The notes beneath the pieces were generated by a model. It searched no databases. It was not told where the DNA came from and worked only from the letters and a program-made list of their open reading frames with translations. A DNA stretch of 64,000 nucleotides from Flavobacterium saccharophilum (GTDB taxonomy: Bacteria > Bacteroidota > Bacteroidia > Flavobacteriales > Flavobacteriaceae), in the NCBI RefSeq assembly GCF_900142735.1, contig NZ_FRBY01000002.1, forward strand, positions 124,001-188,000, given 5' to 3'. Both the position numbers and the translations under genes were made by a program. Position 1 is the stretch's first letter, and each line of letters starts with the position of its first letter. Positions 52,197 through 61,673 of this stretch are shown one piece after another.

Positions 52197-52793
52197 TTAC
52201 TTCTGGCGTTTCTTCAAAACATCCACAACATCATTCAATTGAAAGCCTTTTGCCTGTAACAAAATCAAATAATGAAATAATAAATCGGCACTTTCACTAA
52301 GAAACAAATCATCGTTATCATCTTTTGCTTCGATAACTACTTCTACAGCTTCTTCACCTACTTTCTGAGCAATTTTATTGATTCCTTTTTCGAATAAAGA
52401 AGCCACATAACTCTTTTCAGAATCAGCATTTTCTCTACGAGTTGCAATGGTTTTTTCTAAGCTTGAAATAAAACCATAATTTTCTTTGTTCTCTTCTTGC
52501 CAGCAAGTATCAGCGCCTGTATGACAAGTTGGCCCAACAGGTTTTGCCTGGATTAAAAGTGTATCGCCATCACAGTCATTTTTAATATCTACCAGTTCTA
52601 AGAAATTACCACTCTCCTCGCCTTTTGTCCAAAGTCTTTGTTTCGAACGGCTGAAAAAAGTTACTTTCTTAGTTTCTATAGTTTTTTGAATTGATTCTTC
52701 ATTCATATAACCCAGCATCAAAACATTTTTTGTTTCTGAATCCTGAATTATTGCCGGAATCAATCCGTGTGAGCTTTTGATATCTATGTTCAT
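52197..52793 (-). CDS. hisIE: Bifunctional phosphoribosyl-AMP cyclohydrolase / phosphoribosyl-ATP pyrophosphatase
   Basis: 198 residues. The HisI part (about 1-108) shows VLMLGYMNEESIQKTIETKKVTFFSRSKQRLWTKGEESG and the zinc-site CDGDTLL and CHTGADTCW. The HisE part (about 112-198) shows KGINKIAQKVGEEAVEVVIEAKDDNDDLFLSESADLLFHYLILL, with the E-x-x-E...E-x-x-D Mg site. It catalyses steps 2 and 3 of histidine synthesis. Last gene of the operon. Confidence 0.96.
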   Translation of the reverse strand: MNIDIKSSHGLIPAIIQDSETKNVLMLGYMNEESIQKTIETKKVTFFSRSKQRLWTKGEESGNFLELVDIKNDCDGDTLLIQAKPVGPTCHTGADTCWQEENKENYGFISSLEKTIATRRENADSEKSYVASLFEKGINKIAQKVGEEAVEVVIEAKDDNDDLFLSESADLLFHYLILLQAKGFQLNDVVDVLKKRQK

Positions 52794-52837
52794 ATTTTTA
52801 GTCTAAAGTTGTAAAGTCGAAAGTCTTAAAGTCGAAA

Positions 52838-53593
52838 CTAAATTCGAACTTCTATATTATTATTTCTTAATTCGTGTTTCAAAGCTTTTATCTCAATCTC
52901 TTTAAAGTGAAAAACACTTGCTGCCAATGCTGCATCAGCCTTCCCTACTTTAAATGAATCTACAAAATGCTGCATATTTCCTGCTCCGCCCGAAGCAATA
53001 ATCGGAATATTGATTAATTCTGATAATTTCGCCAAAGCTTCGTTTGCAAAACCATTTTTGGTTCCGTCATTATCCATTGATGTGAATAAGATTTCTCCGG
53101 CACCACGTTCTGCAACTTCTACCGCCCAATCGAATAAATTTAATTCTGTCGGAACTTTTCCACCAACTAAATGCACAATCCATTGTCCCTCAATTTGCTT
53201 GGCATCGATGGCAACGACAACGCATTGGCTTCCAAATTTCTGAGCCAAATCATTAATCAACTGCGGATTTTTTACTGCCGATGAATTTATCGAAACTTTG
53301 TCAGCGCCATTATTCAGCAGAATTTCAACATCTTCAACAGATGAAATTCCACCACCAACCGTAAACGGAATATTGATTTTCTCCGCCACACTTCTCACCA
53401 TATTAACCAACGTTTTACGACGTTCTTCGGTAGCCGAAATATCCAGGAAAACCAATTCATCAGCACCTTCAGCCGAATAAATTTCTGCCAATTCTACAGG
53501 ATCACCCGCATCACGCAAGTCAACAAAGTTAACGCCTTTTACGGTTCGTCCGTTTTTTATATCCAAACAGGGGATGATTCTTTTTGCTAACAT
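52838..53593 (-). CDS. hisF: Imidazole glycerol phosphate synthase, cyclase subunit
   Basis: 251 residues, (beta/alpha)8 barrel. Catalytic Asp in [15 protein letters not shown] (D11) and the opposite Asp in [11 protein letters not shown]; phosphate-binding loops TVGGGI and [13 protein letters not shown]. With HisH it makes IGP and AICAR from PRFAR and glutamine-derived ammonia. hisH lies two genes upstream, not adjacent, with hisA between. Confidence 0.97.
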   Translation of the reverse strand: MLAKRIIPCLDIKNGRTVKGVNFVDLRDAGDPVELAEIYSAEGADELVFLDISATEERRKTLVNMVRSVAEKINIPFTVGGGISSVEDVEILLNNGADKVSINSSAVKNPQLINDLAQKFGSQCVVVAIDAKQIEGQWIVHLVGGKVPTELNLFDWAVEVAERGAGEILFTSMDNDGTKNGFANEALAKLSELINIPIIASGGAGNMQHFVDSFKVGKADAALAASVFHFKEIEIKALKHELRNNNIEVRI

Positions 53594-53620
53594 TTTTTTT
53601 AATGTGTCAATTTTTTAATA

Positions 53621-53692
53621 TGCCAATTAGAAAATTTGATAATTAGATAATTTAAACGCAACGCCAAAAATTATCTAATTTTCTAATTGGCA
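53621..53692. repeat. TGCCAATTAGAAAATT palindromic repeat between hisA and hisF
   Basis: A perfect 16-bp inverted repeat (53621-53636 / 53677-53692), extended imperfectly by AATTAGATAATTT / AAATTATCTAATT. Related AATTAGATAATTAGAAAATT runs occur at 8,645-8,700 and 9,525-9,560. Confidence 0.85.
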
Positions 53693-53708
53693 CATTATCT
53701 AATTATTC

Positions 53709-54434
53709 TTATTTTCTAATTATAAAATTCTCCAGTTGTTTTAGCGAAATTCTACCCTCGTAAATCGCTTTTCCAATGATTGTTCCTTCGCAACCCAATT
53801 CAGCTAATTTTGGTAATTCATCAAATGTTGAAATTCCGCCGGAAGCGATTAGTTTTATTCCATGCGCTTCTTTTAAGATTTTATCGTACAAATCAAAACT
53901 TGGCCCTTCCAACATTCCGTCTTTTGCAATATCTGTACAAATAACATACTGAATTCCTTTGGTTTGATATGTCTGGATAAACGGAATCAAATCTTCATCA
54001 GAATCTTCTAACCACCCTGAAACTGCTATTTTTTCATCTTTAGCATCAGCTCCTAAAATAATTTTCTCTGAACCATATTTAGAAATCCATTTTTCAAAAA
54101 TAGCTCTGTTTTTCACGGCAATACTTCCGCCAGTAATCTGACTTGCTCCGCTTTCGAAAGCAATTTTTAAATCTTCATCTGATTTTAAACCGCCACCAAA
54201 ATCAATTTGCAGACTTGTTTGTGTTGCAATTTGTTCTAAAATTTTATAATTGACGATTTTACTCGATTTTGCGCCGTCTAAATCTACTAAATGCAAATAT
54301 TCTATTCCGTGCGCTTCAAAGGATTTAGCTACTTCAAGCGGGTTTTCATTGTAAATTATCTTAGTATCGTAATCACCTTTTGACAAACGAACACATTTTC
54401 CGTCAATGATATCTATGGCTGGTATTATTCTCAT
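53709..54434 (-). CDS. hisA: ProFAR isomerase
   Basis: 241 residues, (beta/alpha)8 barrel. [19 protein letters not shown] (catalytic D8), [22 protein letters not shown] and the second catalytic Asp in [15 protein letters not shown]; phosphate loop LIASGGIST. It isomerises ProFAR to PRFAR. Between hisH and hisF in the operon. Confidence 0.97.
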   Translation of the reverse strand: MRIIPAIDIIDGKCVRLSKGDYDTKIIYNENPLEVAKSFEAHGIEYLHLVDLDGAKSSKIVNYKILEQIATQTSLQIDFGGGLKSDEDLKIAFESGASQITGGSIAVKNRAIFEKWISKYGSEKIILGADAKDEKIAVSGWLEDSDEDLIPFIQTYQTKGIQYVICTDIAKDGMLEGPSFDLYDKILKEAHGIKLIASGGISTFDELPKLAELGCEGTIIGKAIYEGRISLKQLENFIIRK

Positions 54435-54489
54435 TTATTTAAGTCTTAAAGTTGGAAAGTCTAAAGTCATAAAGTCTTTAAATCTTTCT
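54435..54489. repeat. AAAGTC-unit repeat between hisH and hisA
   Basis: Degenerate tandem units: AAGTCTTAAAGTTGGAAAGT, then CTAAAGTCATAAAGTCTTTA. The same units occur at 52,800-52,837 and 55,075-55,165, always inside the his operon. Confidence 0.65.
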
Positions 54490-55071
54490 TTATATTTTTA
54501 AAAAATTCTCAAGTATTTTTTCTCCGACAGCTCCACTTTTTTCGGGATGAAACTGCGTTCCGTAAAAATTATCTTTTTGTAAAGCAGATGCGTATTCTAA
54601 TTCATAATTGGTTGTGGCAATTGCTTCAATACAATTTGGAGCATAAAAACTATGCACCAAATACATAAATTCATTTTCAGAAATCCCTTTAAACAAATCC
54701 GATTTTAAATCATAAATCTGATTCCATCCCATTTGTGGCACTTTTACTTTTGATGTAAACTTAATTACATCAACATCAAAAATTCCCAAACCTTTGGTAT
54801 CGCCTTCTTCAGATGATTTACACATCAATTGCATTCCCAAACAAATTCCTAAAACAGGCTGTTTCAAATTTGGAATCAAATTATCCAAACCACTTTCCTT
54901 TAGTTTTTTCATTGCCGAACTTGCCTCGCCAACGCCAGGAAAAATCACTTTATCAGCTTGTTGAATTTCTTCAGGGTCATTACTTAGAACAGCTTTAAAA
55001 CCAAGTCTTTCAATAGCAAACATAATGCTCTGAATATTTCCTGCTCCGTAATTTATAATTACTATTTTCAT
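54490..55071 (-). CDS. hisH: Imidazole glycerol phosphate synthase, glutaminase subunit
   Basis: 193 residues, class I glutamine amidotransferase. IINYGAGNIQSIMFAIERLG, nucleophile Cys in VLGICLGMQLM, and His/Glu of the triad in GTQFHPEKSG. It supplies ammonia to HisF. Confidence 0.97.
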   Translation of the reverse strand: MKIVIINYGAGNIQSIMFAIERLGFKAVLSNDPEEIQQADKVIFPGVGEASSAMKKLKESGLDNLIPNLKQPVLGICLGMQLMCKSSEEGDTKGLGIFDVDVIKFTSKVKVPQMGWNQIYDLKSDLFKGISENEFMYLVHSFYAPNCIEAIATTNYELEYASALQKDNFYGTQFHPEKSGAVGEKILENFLKI

Positions 55072-55074
55072 TTA

Positions 55075-55165
55075 TTTAAGTCTTAAAGTCCAAAGTCTAA
55101 AGTCTTAAAGTCACTTTTTGATATCCATAATTTTGAAATCTTTTGACTTTATGACTTTCCACTTT
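55075..55165. repeat. AAAGTC-unit repeat between hisB and hisH
   Basis: Direct units (TCTTAAAGTCCAAAGTCTAA, then AGTCTTAAAGTCAC) on the left and inverted units (CTTTTGACTTTATGACTTTC, then CACTTTTGACTT) on the right give an imperfect hairpin. Confidence 0.7.
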
Positions 55166-55173
55166 TGACTTAA

Positions 55174-56310
55174 TTACAGCATTCCTTTCGTCGAAGGCAA
55201 AATCATTTTCTCTGTATCTCTTTTCACCGCTACTTTTATTGCTTTCGCGAAAGCTTTAAAAATCGCTTCAATTTTGTGGTGTTCATTGGTTCCTTCTGCT
55301 TTTATGTTGATGTTGGCTTTGGCACCGTCAGAGAAGGATTTAAAGAAATGATAAAACATTTCTGTGGGCATTTTACCTACCATTTCACGTTTGAATTCGG
55401 TTTCCCAAACTAGCCAGTTTCTGCCGCCAAAATCAATGGCAACTTGCGCTAAACAATCATCCATTGGAAGACAGAATCCGTAACGTTCGATTCCTAATTT
55501 ATTTCCTAGTGCTTTTGCGAAAACTTCTCCTAAAGCGATCGCTGTATCTTCAATCGTGTGGTGCTCATCTACTTCTAAATCACCTTTTACAAGGATTTCT
55601 AAGTCCATTTGGCCGTGACGAGAAATTTGATCTAACATATGATCAAAAAAAGCAATTCCGGTATCGATCTTACTCTTCCCTGTTCCATCTAAATTTACAT
55701 TAATAAAAATATCCGTCTCATGAGTCTTACGGATAATTGAAGCAGAACGTGCTTCCAATTTCAAAAACTCATAAATTTCCTTCCAACTCATCGTTTGAAG
55801 AATAATAGTTTCGTCTAATTCTTCGCGTTTTGATGAAATTTCATTGCTTCCAATTCCATCATTATCACTAATAAAGATTGCTTTTGCTCCAAGGTTTTTT
55901 GCCAATTCAACATCAGTCAAGCGATCTCCCAAAACAAAAGAATTAGCCAAATCATACTCCGGATTATTCAAATATTTCGTCAACATTCCCGTTCTTGGCT
56001 TGCGTGTTGGGGCATTATCTTCCGGAAAAGATCTGTCAACAAAAATTTCATCAAACAAAACTCCTTCATTTTCAAAAGCTTTTAGAATAAAATTTTGTGT
56101 TGGCCAAAACGTATCTTCCGGAAAACTATCTGTTCCCAATCCATCCTGATTCGTAACCATCGCTAATTCGTAATCTAATTCATTGGCAATTTTAGCCAAA
56201 TATTGAAAAGCTTTCGGATAAAATTCTACTTTCTCCAAAGCATCTAACTGGTAATTTTCAGGTTCTAAAACAATCGTTCCATCACGATCGATAAAAAGTA
56301 CTTTTTTCAT
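55174..56310 (-). CDS. hisB: Bifunctional histidinol-phosphatase / imidazoleglycerol-phosphate dehydratase
   Basis: 378 residues from the ATG at 56310 ([12 protein letters not shown]). The N-terminal HAD phosphatase (about 1-165) shows [20 protein letters not shown] and [17 protein letters not shown]. The C-terminal dehydratase (about 190-378) shows [29 protein letters not shown] and STKGML with the duplicated HHxxE metal sites. It catalyses steps 6 and 8. The longer frame to 56373 adds a hydrophobic run from intergenic DNA and is rejected. Confidence 0.96.
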   Translation of the reverse strand: MKKVLFIDRDGTIVLEPENYQLDALEKVEFYPKAFQYLAKIANELDYELAMVTNQDGLGTDSFPEDTFWPTQNFILKAFENEGVLFDEIFVDRSFPEDNAPTRKPRTGMLTKYLNNPEYDLANSFVLGDRLTDVELAKNLGAKAIFISDNDGIGSNEISSKREELDETIILQTMSWKEIYEFLKLEARSASIIRKTHETDIFINVNLDGTGKSKIDTGIAFFDHMLDQISRHGQMDLEILVKGDLEVDEHHTIEDTAIALGEVFAKALGNKLGIERYGFCLPMDDCLAQVAIDFGGRNWLVWETEFKREMVGKMPTEMFYHFFKSFSDGAKANINIKAEGTNEHHKIEAIFKAFAKAIKVAVKRDTEKMILPSTKGML

Positions 56311-56420
56311 GTTTTTATTTTTTGAGAATAAAGAAATAAAGAGTACAGAAAATAGACTTTTAATTCTATCCAAAAAGCTCTTTCAATTTTTTCTTTCTTC
56401 TTTGCTCTATAATCTTTCTT

Positions 56421-57467
56421 CTATTTTAATAACTTCAATTCCTTAATCAAAACTGCATTTTCTTCTGGAATACCAATTGTAAAACGCAGGCAGTTTTCGC
56501 ATAAAGACTGAGTTGTTCTGTTACGAATTACAATTCTTTTTGCAATTAATTCATCGTATCTTTTGTTAGCATCGTCTACTTTTACCAGAACGAAATTAGC
56601 TTCTGTAGGATAAACTTTCTCAACAAAAGACACTTCTAGTAAAACTTTAAGTAACTCTTCTCTTTGTTCAATTATAGAGGCTATTTCCTGTTTTATTTTA
56701 TCAGAATCTTTTAAACGTTCAATCGCCCTTTGCTGCGTTAATTCGTTTACGTTATATGGAGGTTTTATTTTATTTAAAACTGAAATTACAGCCTCGGAAG
56801 CATAACAAATTCCCAAACGAATTCCAGCTAAACCATATGCTTTTGAAAGCGTTTGTGTAATCACCAGATTTGGATATTCATCCATTTCTGTCAACCAGCT
56901 TTCTTTATCTGAAAAGTCAATATAAGCTTCATCAATGACAACCAGGCCTTTAAAATTTTGAAGTAATTTCACTACGCTTTCATCCGAAAAAGAATTCCCG
57001 GTTGGGTTATTTGGTGAACATAAAAAGATGATTTTTGTGTTTTCGTCAACAGCTTCCAAAATTTTCTCTACTTGCGGCTGAAAATCTGTCGAAAGCAAAA
57101 CTTCTCTATTTTCTACCGCATTAATATTCGCTAAAACACTGTACATTCCATATGTTGGCGGTAACGAAATAATATTATCAATTTTTGGCTCGCAAAAAGC
57201 TCTAAAAAGAAGATCTAAAACTTCATCACTTCCGTTTCCCAATAAAATCTGACTTGATCCCACATTATTATTTTTCGCCAAAATCGCTTTTACCGAACTT
57301 TGTTGTGGATCCGGATAGCGATTTACACCATTCTGAAACGGATTTTCATTAGCATCCAAAAAAATCATTTCGGCTGTATCAAAATCTTCAAACTCATCTC
57401 GTGCTGATGAGTATGGTTTTAATATTTTTACGTTTTCACGTGTTATTGTATTTATATCGAATTCCAT
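56421..57467 (-). CDS. hisC: Histidinol-phosphate aminotransferase
   Basis: 348 residues, PLP fold type I. FLDANENPFQNGVNRYPDPQQ, LCSPNNPTGNSF, VVIDEAYIDFS and the PLP lysine in TQTLSKAYGLAGIRLG; C-terminal RFTIG for substrate binding. It transaminates imidazole acetol-phosphate with glutamate. Between hisD and hisB. Confidence 0.96.
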   Translation of the reverse strand: MEFDINTITRENVKILKPYSSARDEFEDFDTAEMIFLDANENPFQNGVNRYPDPQQSSVKAILAKNNNVGSSQILLGNGSDEVLDLLFRAFCEPKIDNIISLPPTYGMYSVLANINAVENREVLLSTDFQPQVEKILEAVDENTKIIFLCSPNNPTGNSFSDESVVKLLQNFKGLVVIDEAYIDFSDKESWLTEMDEYPNLVITQTLSKAYGLAGIRLGICYASEAVISVLNKIKPPYNVNELTQQRAIERLKDSDKIKQEIASIIEQREELLKVLLEVSFVEKVYPTEANFVLVKVDDANKRYDELIAKRIVIRNRTTQSLCENCLRFTIGIPEENAVLIKELKLLK

Positions 57468-57604
57468 TGTTTTAATTTTTAAAGAGAAGAAAGAATCAAG
57501 AAGAAAGAAAATAGACTCAATCTATTTCATAATTATTTCTCTTTTCTCTTAATTTTTCCTCTATACTTTTTAATCTTGCTTCTTGCCTCTTTGTTCTATT
57601 TTCT

Positions 57605-58888
57605 TTACTCTATACTCTTCAATCTCAAAGTCACAGCATTTTTATGCGCTTGTAAACCTTCGGCTTCTGCCATAACTTCAATAGCTCTTCCAATGTTTTG
57701 AATTCCGATTTTAGATATTTTCTGGAATGTCATTGATTTCATAAAACTATCCAGATTTACTCCACTGTAATTCTTTGCATATCCATTTGTAGGTAAGGTA
57801 TGATTTGTTCCTGAAGCATAATCTCCGGCACTTTCTGGTGTATAATTCCCAATAAAAACTGAACCTGCATTTACAATTCCGTTGCAATAAAAATCATCAA
57901 ATTCTGAACAGATTATAAAGTGTTCCGGTCCATATTCATTGATTAAATCTAAAGCAATCTGATCATTTTCTACATAAATTAATTTCGAATTTTCAATTGC
58001 TTTTTTAGCTATTGCTTTTCTTGGCAGTTCTTCAATTTGAGTCTGAATTTCAATTTCAACAGCCTCAATCAATCGTAGGGAAGTTGAAACTAAAATCACC
58101 TGACTATCTGTTCCGTGTTCTGCCTGCGATAATAAATCAGAAGCTACAAATGCCGGAATTGCTGTATCATCAGCTACAATCAACAATTCTGAAGGTCCGG
58201 CCGGCATATCAATCGCTACTCCAAATTGAGTTGCCAATTGTTTTGCAACTGTTACAAATTGATTTCCGGGTCCGAAAATTTTATACACTTTTGGAATTGA
58301 TTTCGTCCCAAAAGTCATACCGGCAATCGCCTGGATCCCTCCTACTTTTAATATTTTAGTAACACCACATAAATTGGCTGCATATAAAATCGCTGGATTA
58401 ATTTTTCCCGTTTTATCCGGTGGAGAACACAAAACAATTTCTTTGCAACCTGCAATTTCTGCCGGAACAGCCAACATTAAAACTGTTGAAAATAAAGGCG
58501 CAGTTCCACCAGGGATATACAGACCAATTTTTTGAATCGGTCTTTTTTCCTGCCAGCAATTTACTCCTTCAATGGTTTCAATTTCAATTCTGTCGGTCTT
58601 TTGAGCTGTGTGGAATTTCAAAATATTAGCTTTCGCCAATTGAATCGAATCTTTCAATTCATCAGAAATCAAACTTATTGCTTCTTCAATTTCTTCGGTT
58701 GTAACTTCGTAATTATCTAAATTAATTCCGTCGAAAATAGAAGTGTATTTAGCAACGGCTTCATCACCTTTTTTCTGTACTTCTTTAAAAATTTCTTTAA
58801 CCGTAACTTCGATATCATCGATCGTTTTGGTTGGTCTTTTTAATATTTCTGACCAGGTATCTGGTTTTGGATTGTCTATCTTATTCAT
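57605..58888 (-). CDS. hisD: Histidinol dehydrogenase
   Basis: 427 residues. Zinc- and NAD-dependent double oxidation of histidinol to histidine. KIGLYIPGGTAPLFSTVLMLAVPAEIAGC, VYKIFGPGNQFVTVAKQLA, the active-site region IDMPAGPSELLIVAD and LLSQAEHGTDSQVILV with zinc ligands Gln and His. Second structural gene. Confidence 0.97.
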   Translation of the reverse strand: MNKIDNPKPDTWSEILKRPTKTIDDIEVTVKEIFKEVQKKGDEAVAKYTSIFDGINLDNYEVTTEEIEEAISLISDELKDSIQLAKANILKFHTAQKTDRIEIETIEGVNCWQEKRPIQKIGLYIPGGTAPLFSTVLMLAVPAEIAGCKEIVLCSPPDKTGKINPAILYAANLCGVTKILKVGGIQAIAGMTFGTKSIPKVYKIFGPGNQFVTVAKQLATQFGVAIDMPAGPSELLIVADDTAIPAFVASDLLSQAEHGTDSQVILVSTSLRLIEAVEIEIQTQIEELPRKAIAKKAIENSKLIYVENDQIALDLINEYGPEHFIICSEFDDFYCNGIVNAGSVFIGNYTPESAGDYASGTNHTLPTNGYAKNYSGVNLDSFMKSMTFQKISKIGIQNIGRAIEVMAEAEGLQAHKNAVTLRLKSIE

Positions 58889-58904
58889 AATTGTTATTAA
58901 TTTA

Positions 58905-59105
58905 TAAATTCCAATTTTTTAAAATCCCATATTCCAATGCTTTGTATTTTTTTAACCGCAAAGAGCGCAAGGTTTTTTTAGTATTCTTACTTTTAAAAAC
59001 GTTAATTAAGTTCGCAAAGCTGTTGTCGAAGTTTGGGATTTGGAATTTTTATATTGGAATTTCATTTCAATTGGAATTTGGAATTTAAAAAATTGGAATT
59101 TCCTT
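58905..59105. repeat. Composite AATTCCAA and CGCAAAG repeat between hisG and hisD
   Basis: AATTCCAATTTTTTAAAATCC at the left is answered by GGATTTGGAATTTTTATATT and three further TTGGAATTT copies at the right; in the middle is AACCGCAAAGAGCGCAAGG with AAGTTCGCAAAGC, related to the repeat at 17,904. Two repeat families appear nested. Confidence 0.7.
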
Positions 59106-59963
59106 CTAAAGAACCATTTTCTCAATAGGGCAAACTAAAATTCCCTCGGCTCCGGCTTCTTTTAATTTATCAATTACGTCCCAAAAAGTATCTTTATCAA
59201 TCACAGAGTGAACACTGCTCCAGCCTTCTTGTGCTAATGGCAAAACAGTTAAACTTCTTAAAACTGGTAGAATTTTTCCGATTTCATCAATTTTATCGTT
59301 TGGAACGTTCATTAAAATATATTTTGAATTTCTCGCTCTTAAAACTGATTGGATTCTGAATTTAAGCGTATCAATGTGTTTCTGAATTTCTGGGGAAACT
59401 TTCGGAGAAACCGCTAAAACTGCTTCGCTTTTCAGGATTACTTCAACTTCTCTTAAATTATTTTTGAATAAAGTGCTTCCACTTGAAACGATATCTACGA
59501 TAGCATCGGCAAGACCAATGTTCGGCGCAATTTCTACAGAACCTGAAATTTGGTGAATATCAACTGTTAATCCGAAAGAATTAAAATATTCGTTAACAGT
59601 GTTTGGGTAAGATGTTGCAATTCGTAAACCTGCTAAATCTTGAATAGAATTGTATTCGAAAGTTTTAGGAACAGCCACTGAAACCTTGCATTTTGAGAAT
59701 CCAAGTTTTTGAATCACCTCAATATGTTTTCCTTTTTCGACTAATAAATTATCACCCACAATGGCTAAATCTACAACTCCATCAATTAAATATTGAGGAA
59801 TATCTGAATTTCTAAGGTATAAAACTTCTAAAGGAAAATTGGAAGCTTCGGCTTTTAACTGATCGTTTCCGTTGTTGATTGAAATACCGCAATCTTTTAA
59901 GATTTGAATGCTGTCTTCATTTAAACGACCTGATTTTTGAATTGCAATTTTTAAAGTACTCAT
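59106..59963 (-). CDS. hisG: ATP phosphoribosyltransferase, long (regulatory-domain) form
   Basis: 285 residues, with catalytic domains (KIAIQKSGRLNEDSIQIL; DLAIVGDNLL; GSVEIAPNIGLADAIVDIVSSGSTL for PRPP binding) and a C-terminal ACT-like domain (TVLPLAQEGWSSVHSVIDKDTFWDVIDKLKEAGAEGILVCPI) for histidine feedback. It does not need HisZ. First structural gene, 109 bases after the leader-peptide stop, behind the attenuator. Confidence 0.97.
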   Translation of the reverse strand: MSTLKIAIQKSGRLNEDSIQILKDCGISINNGNDQLKAEASNFPLEVLYLRNSDIPQYLIDGVVDLAIVGDNLLVEKGKHIEVIQKLGFSKCKVSVAVPKTFEYNSIQDLAGLRIATSYPNTVNEYFNSFGLTVDIHQISGSVEIAPNIGLADAIVDIVSSGSTLFKNNLREVEVILKSEAVLAVSPKVSPEIQKHIDTLKFRIQSVLRARNSKYILMNVPNDKIDEIGKILPVLRSLTVLPLAQEGWSSVHSVIDKDTFWDVIDKLKEAGAEGILVCPIEKMVL

Positions 59964-60011
59964 TTTTTAGTTGTTTGCTGATTAATAGTTTGAGTACAAA
60001 GAATTGGAATT

Positions 60012-60043
60012 AAAAAAACCCGCTTGATGTACTCAAACGGGTT
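60012..60043 (-). terminator. his attenuator: Attenuator terminator of the his operon
   Basis: On the minus strand, AACCCGTTTGA / TCAAGCGGGTT (one G-U pair) with loop GTACA, then T5. It lies 30 bases after the leader stop and 49 bases before hisG. Confidence 0.87.
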
Positions 60044-60072
60044 TTAAAATATGATGATTTACATGCATACCA

Positions 60073-60132
60073 TTAACACATCGCCTGAGAGCAATAATGA
60101 AAATGATGATGATGTAATTGATTTGAAATCAT
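60073..60132 (-). CDS. hisL: His-rich leader peptide of the his operon
   Basis: 19 residues, MISNQLHHHHFHYCSQAMC, with four consecutive His and a fifth after Phe. Followed by a terminator hairpin, this is a ribosome-attenuation leader like enterobacterial hisL, though unrelated in sequence. Symbol by function. Confidence 0.88.
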   Translation of the reverse strand: MISNQLHHHHFHYCSQAMC

Positions 60133-60167
60133 TGTTTGGTTTGTTTTATAATTCTTTGATTCGGATG

Positions 60168-60199
60168 CAAATATACTAGTTAATTTCATAAAAAAGCAA
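60168..60199 (-). promoter_or_regulatory. Promoter of the his operon
   Basis: A full Bacteroidota promoter: TTG (-33, 60199-60197), a 21-base spacer, and TATATTTG (-7, 60175-60168) on the minus strand. The transcript would start near 60161, about 29 bases before the leader-peptide ATG. Confidence 0.75.
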
Positions 60200-60293
60200 T
60201 TTTTAATTTAACTTAACGATAGTTTATTGTTAAAAAATATTTCAGATACCTTTTTTATTACATTTTTTCAATTTACTATAACGTTTTCATTTT

Positions 60294-61673
60294 TTAATTG
60301 AAACCCAAAATTACGGTGGTTCCTACTTCTATTTCACTCTCAATTTTAAATTGAATATCTAGTAATTCTGTTGTTCTTTTTACAATCGACAAACCTAATC
60401 CAGTTCCTTTAATTTCAGGGTGATCGGTAGAATTAGATCTAAAAAATGGATTTAAAATTGCTTCCAAATCTCCTTTTGCAATTCCGATTCCTTTATCAGT
60501 TATTTGACAAATTGTTTTTTCGTTTTGCTTCGAAAGTAAAATCAAAACTTCTCCATTATTTTTGCTGTATTTAATTGCATTCGAAATAATATTCCTCATA
60601 ATGGTTATCACCAAAAAATTATCAGATTGAATATAAAAAGCCTGTTTAGCATCAAATTTTACATTAAGATTCTTACTACTTATTTTTGCCGAGTTTAATG
60701 TCAGAACATCCAAAATTACGGAGTTTAAATAAACAGATTCGGTATTTATATTTTGCTTTTGATTCTCGAAACGTGCCATCAAAAGAAGCTGATCTACGAG
60801 CATATTTAAATGATCAACTTCATTTATACAATAGTTTATCTTTTCTTCATACTCACTATTATCGCGAGGTTTACGAATTAAAACTTCAAGTGTTCCTTTA
60901 ATAACTGTTAATGGTGTTCTTAATTCATGTGAAGCATCAGACGTAAATTGTTTTTCGCGTTCGATAGCATCTTCTATTCGGTTTAATAAACTGTTAATGG
61001 TCGTTGCAAGTATATACAATTCATCTTGTGTTTTGGGCAAAGGTATTCGCGTTTTCAGATTATCCTTTGTAATAATTTTTGAAGTATTTATGATTGCATT
61101 TATTGGTTTTATACTTCTTCCGGCAAAGAATCGGGCAATAAAAAACAGCACCAATAAGATTACCAAAAAAGAGAGACACATTATATCAAACAAATTACTT
61201 AAAACCATCGTAGAATCTGCAAGCGACATTGCTACAATAATATACCCAATTTGTTTCTTTTTTACATGAAGCGGAACCTGAATCTGTCTTATCGCATGAT
61301 CACCCATCTTAGTGTCAAACAACTCATAATCTCCTACAGAATCATTAAATTCAAGTGTTTGTGTTTTTAGATTAGGCGCTTTTTCAATAATCTGTTTATT
61401 CAAGTCCAAAAACTCCACAAAAACCGGATTTACATCTACAGTATTATGTTCCCGCTCACTCCATTCTTCCTCATCAATTAAAATAACTTTATCACCGACA
61501 ACCTTAATTTCTGCTAAATGATTCTTAATTTCAGTTTTTAAATTTTCATCAATATGACTATAAGCTGTGTGTTTTACAATAGAATAAATCAACGAAAAAA
61601 CCACTAAAATCAACAAACCGGTTGTGATAATATAGTTTAAGGCAATTCTGTTTTTAAAGGAAATTTGTACCAT
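60294..61673 (-). CDS. Sensor histidine kinase (HAMP-HisKA-HATPase)
   Basis: 459 residues. TM1 at about 12-32, a periplasmic sensor region of about 125 residues, TM2 at about 160-183, HAMP, then phosphoacceptor FTSDASHELRTPLTVIKG (His near 247) and the ATPase boxes N (NIISNAIKYSKN), G1 (ITDKGIGIAKGD) and G2 (KGTGLGLSIVKRT). All boxes are intact. The signal is unknown. The ATG directly follows the regulator stop (adjacent coordinates), so the two are coupled. The class is that of CusS/ArlS-like kinases. Confidence 0.92.
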   Translation of the reverse strand: MVQISFKNRIALNYIITTGLLILVVFSLIYSIVKHTAYSHIDENLKTEIKNHLAEIKVVGDKVILIDEEEWSEREHNTVDVNPVFVEFLDLNKQIIEKAPNLKTQTLEFNDSVGDYELFDTKMGDHAIRQIQVPLHVKKKQIGYIIVAMSLADSTMVLSNLFDIMCLSFLVILLVLFFIARFFAGRSIKPINAIINTSKIITKDNLKTRIPLPKTQDELYILATTINSLLNRIEDAIEREKQFTSDASHELRTPLTVIKGTLEVLIRKPRDNSEYEEKINYCINEVDHLNMLVDQLLLMARFENQKQNINTESVYLNSVILDVLTLNSAKISSKNLNVKFDAKQAFYIQSDNFLVITIMRNIISNAIKYSKNNGEVLILLSKQNEKTICQITDKGIGIAKGDLEAILNPFFRSNSTDHPEIKGTGLGLSIVKRTTELLDIQFKIESEIEVGTTVILGFN

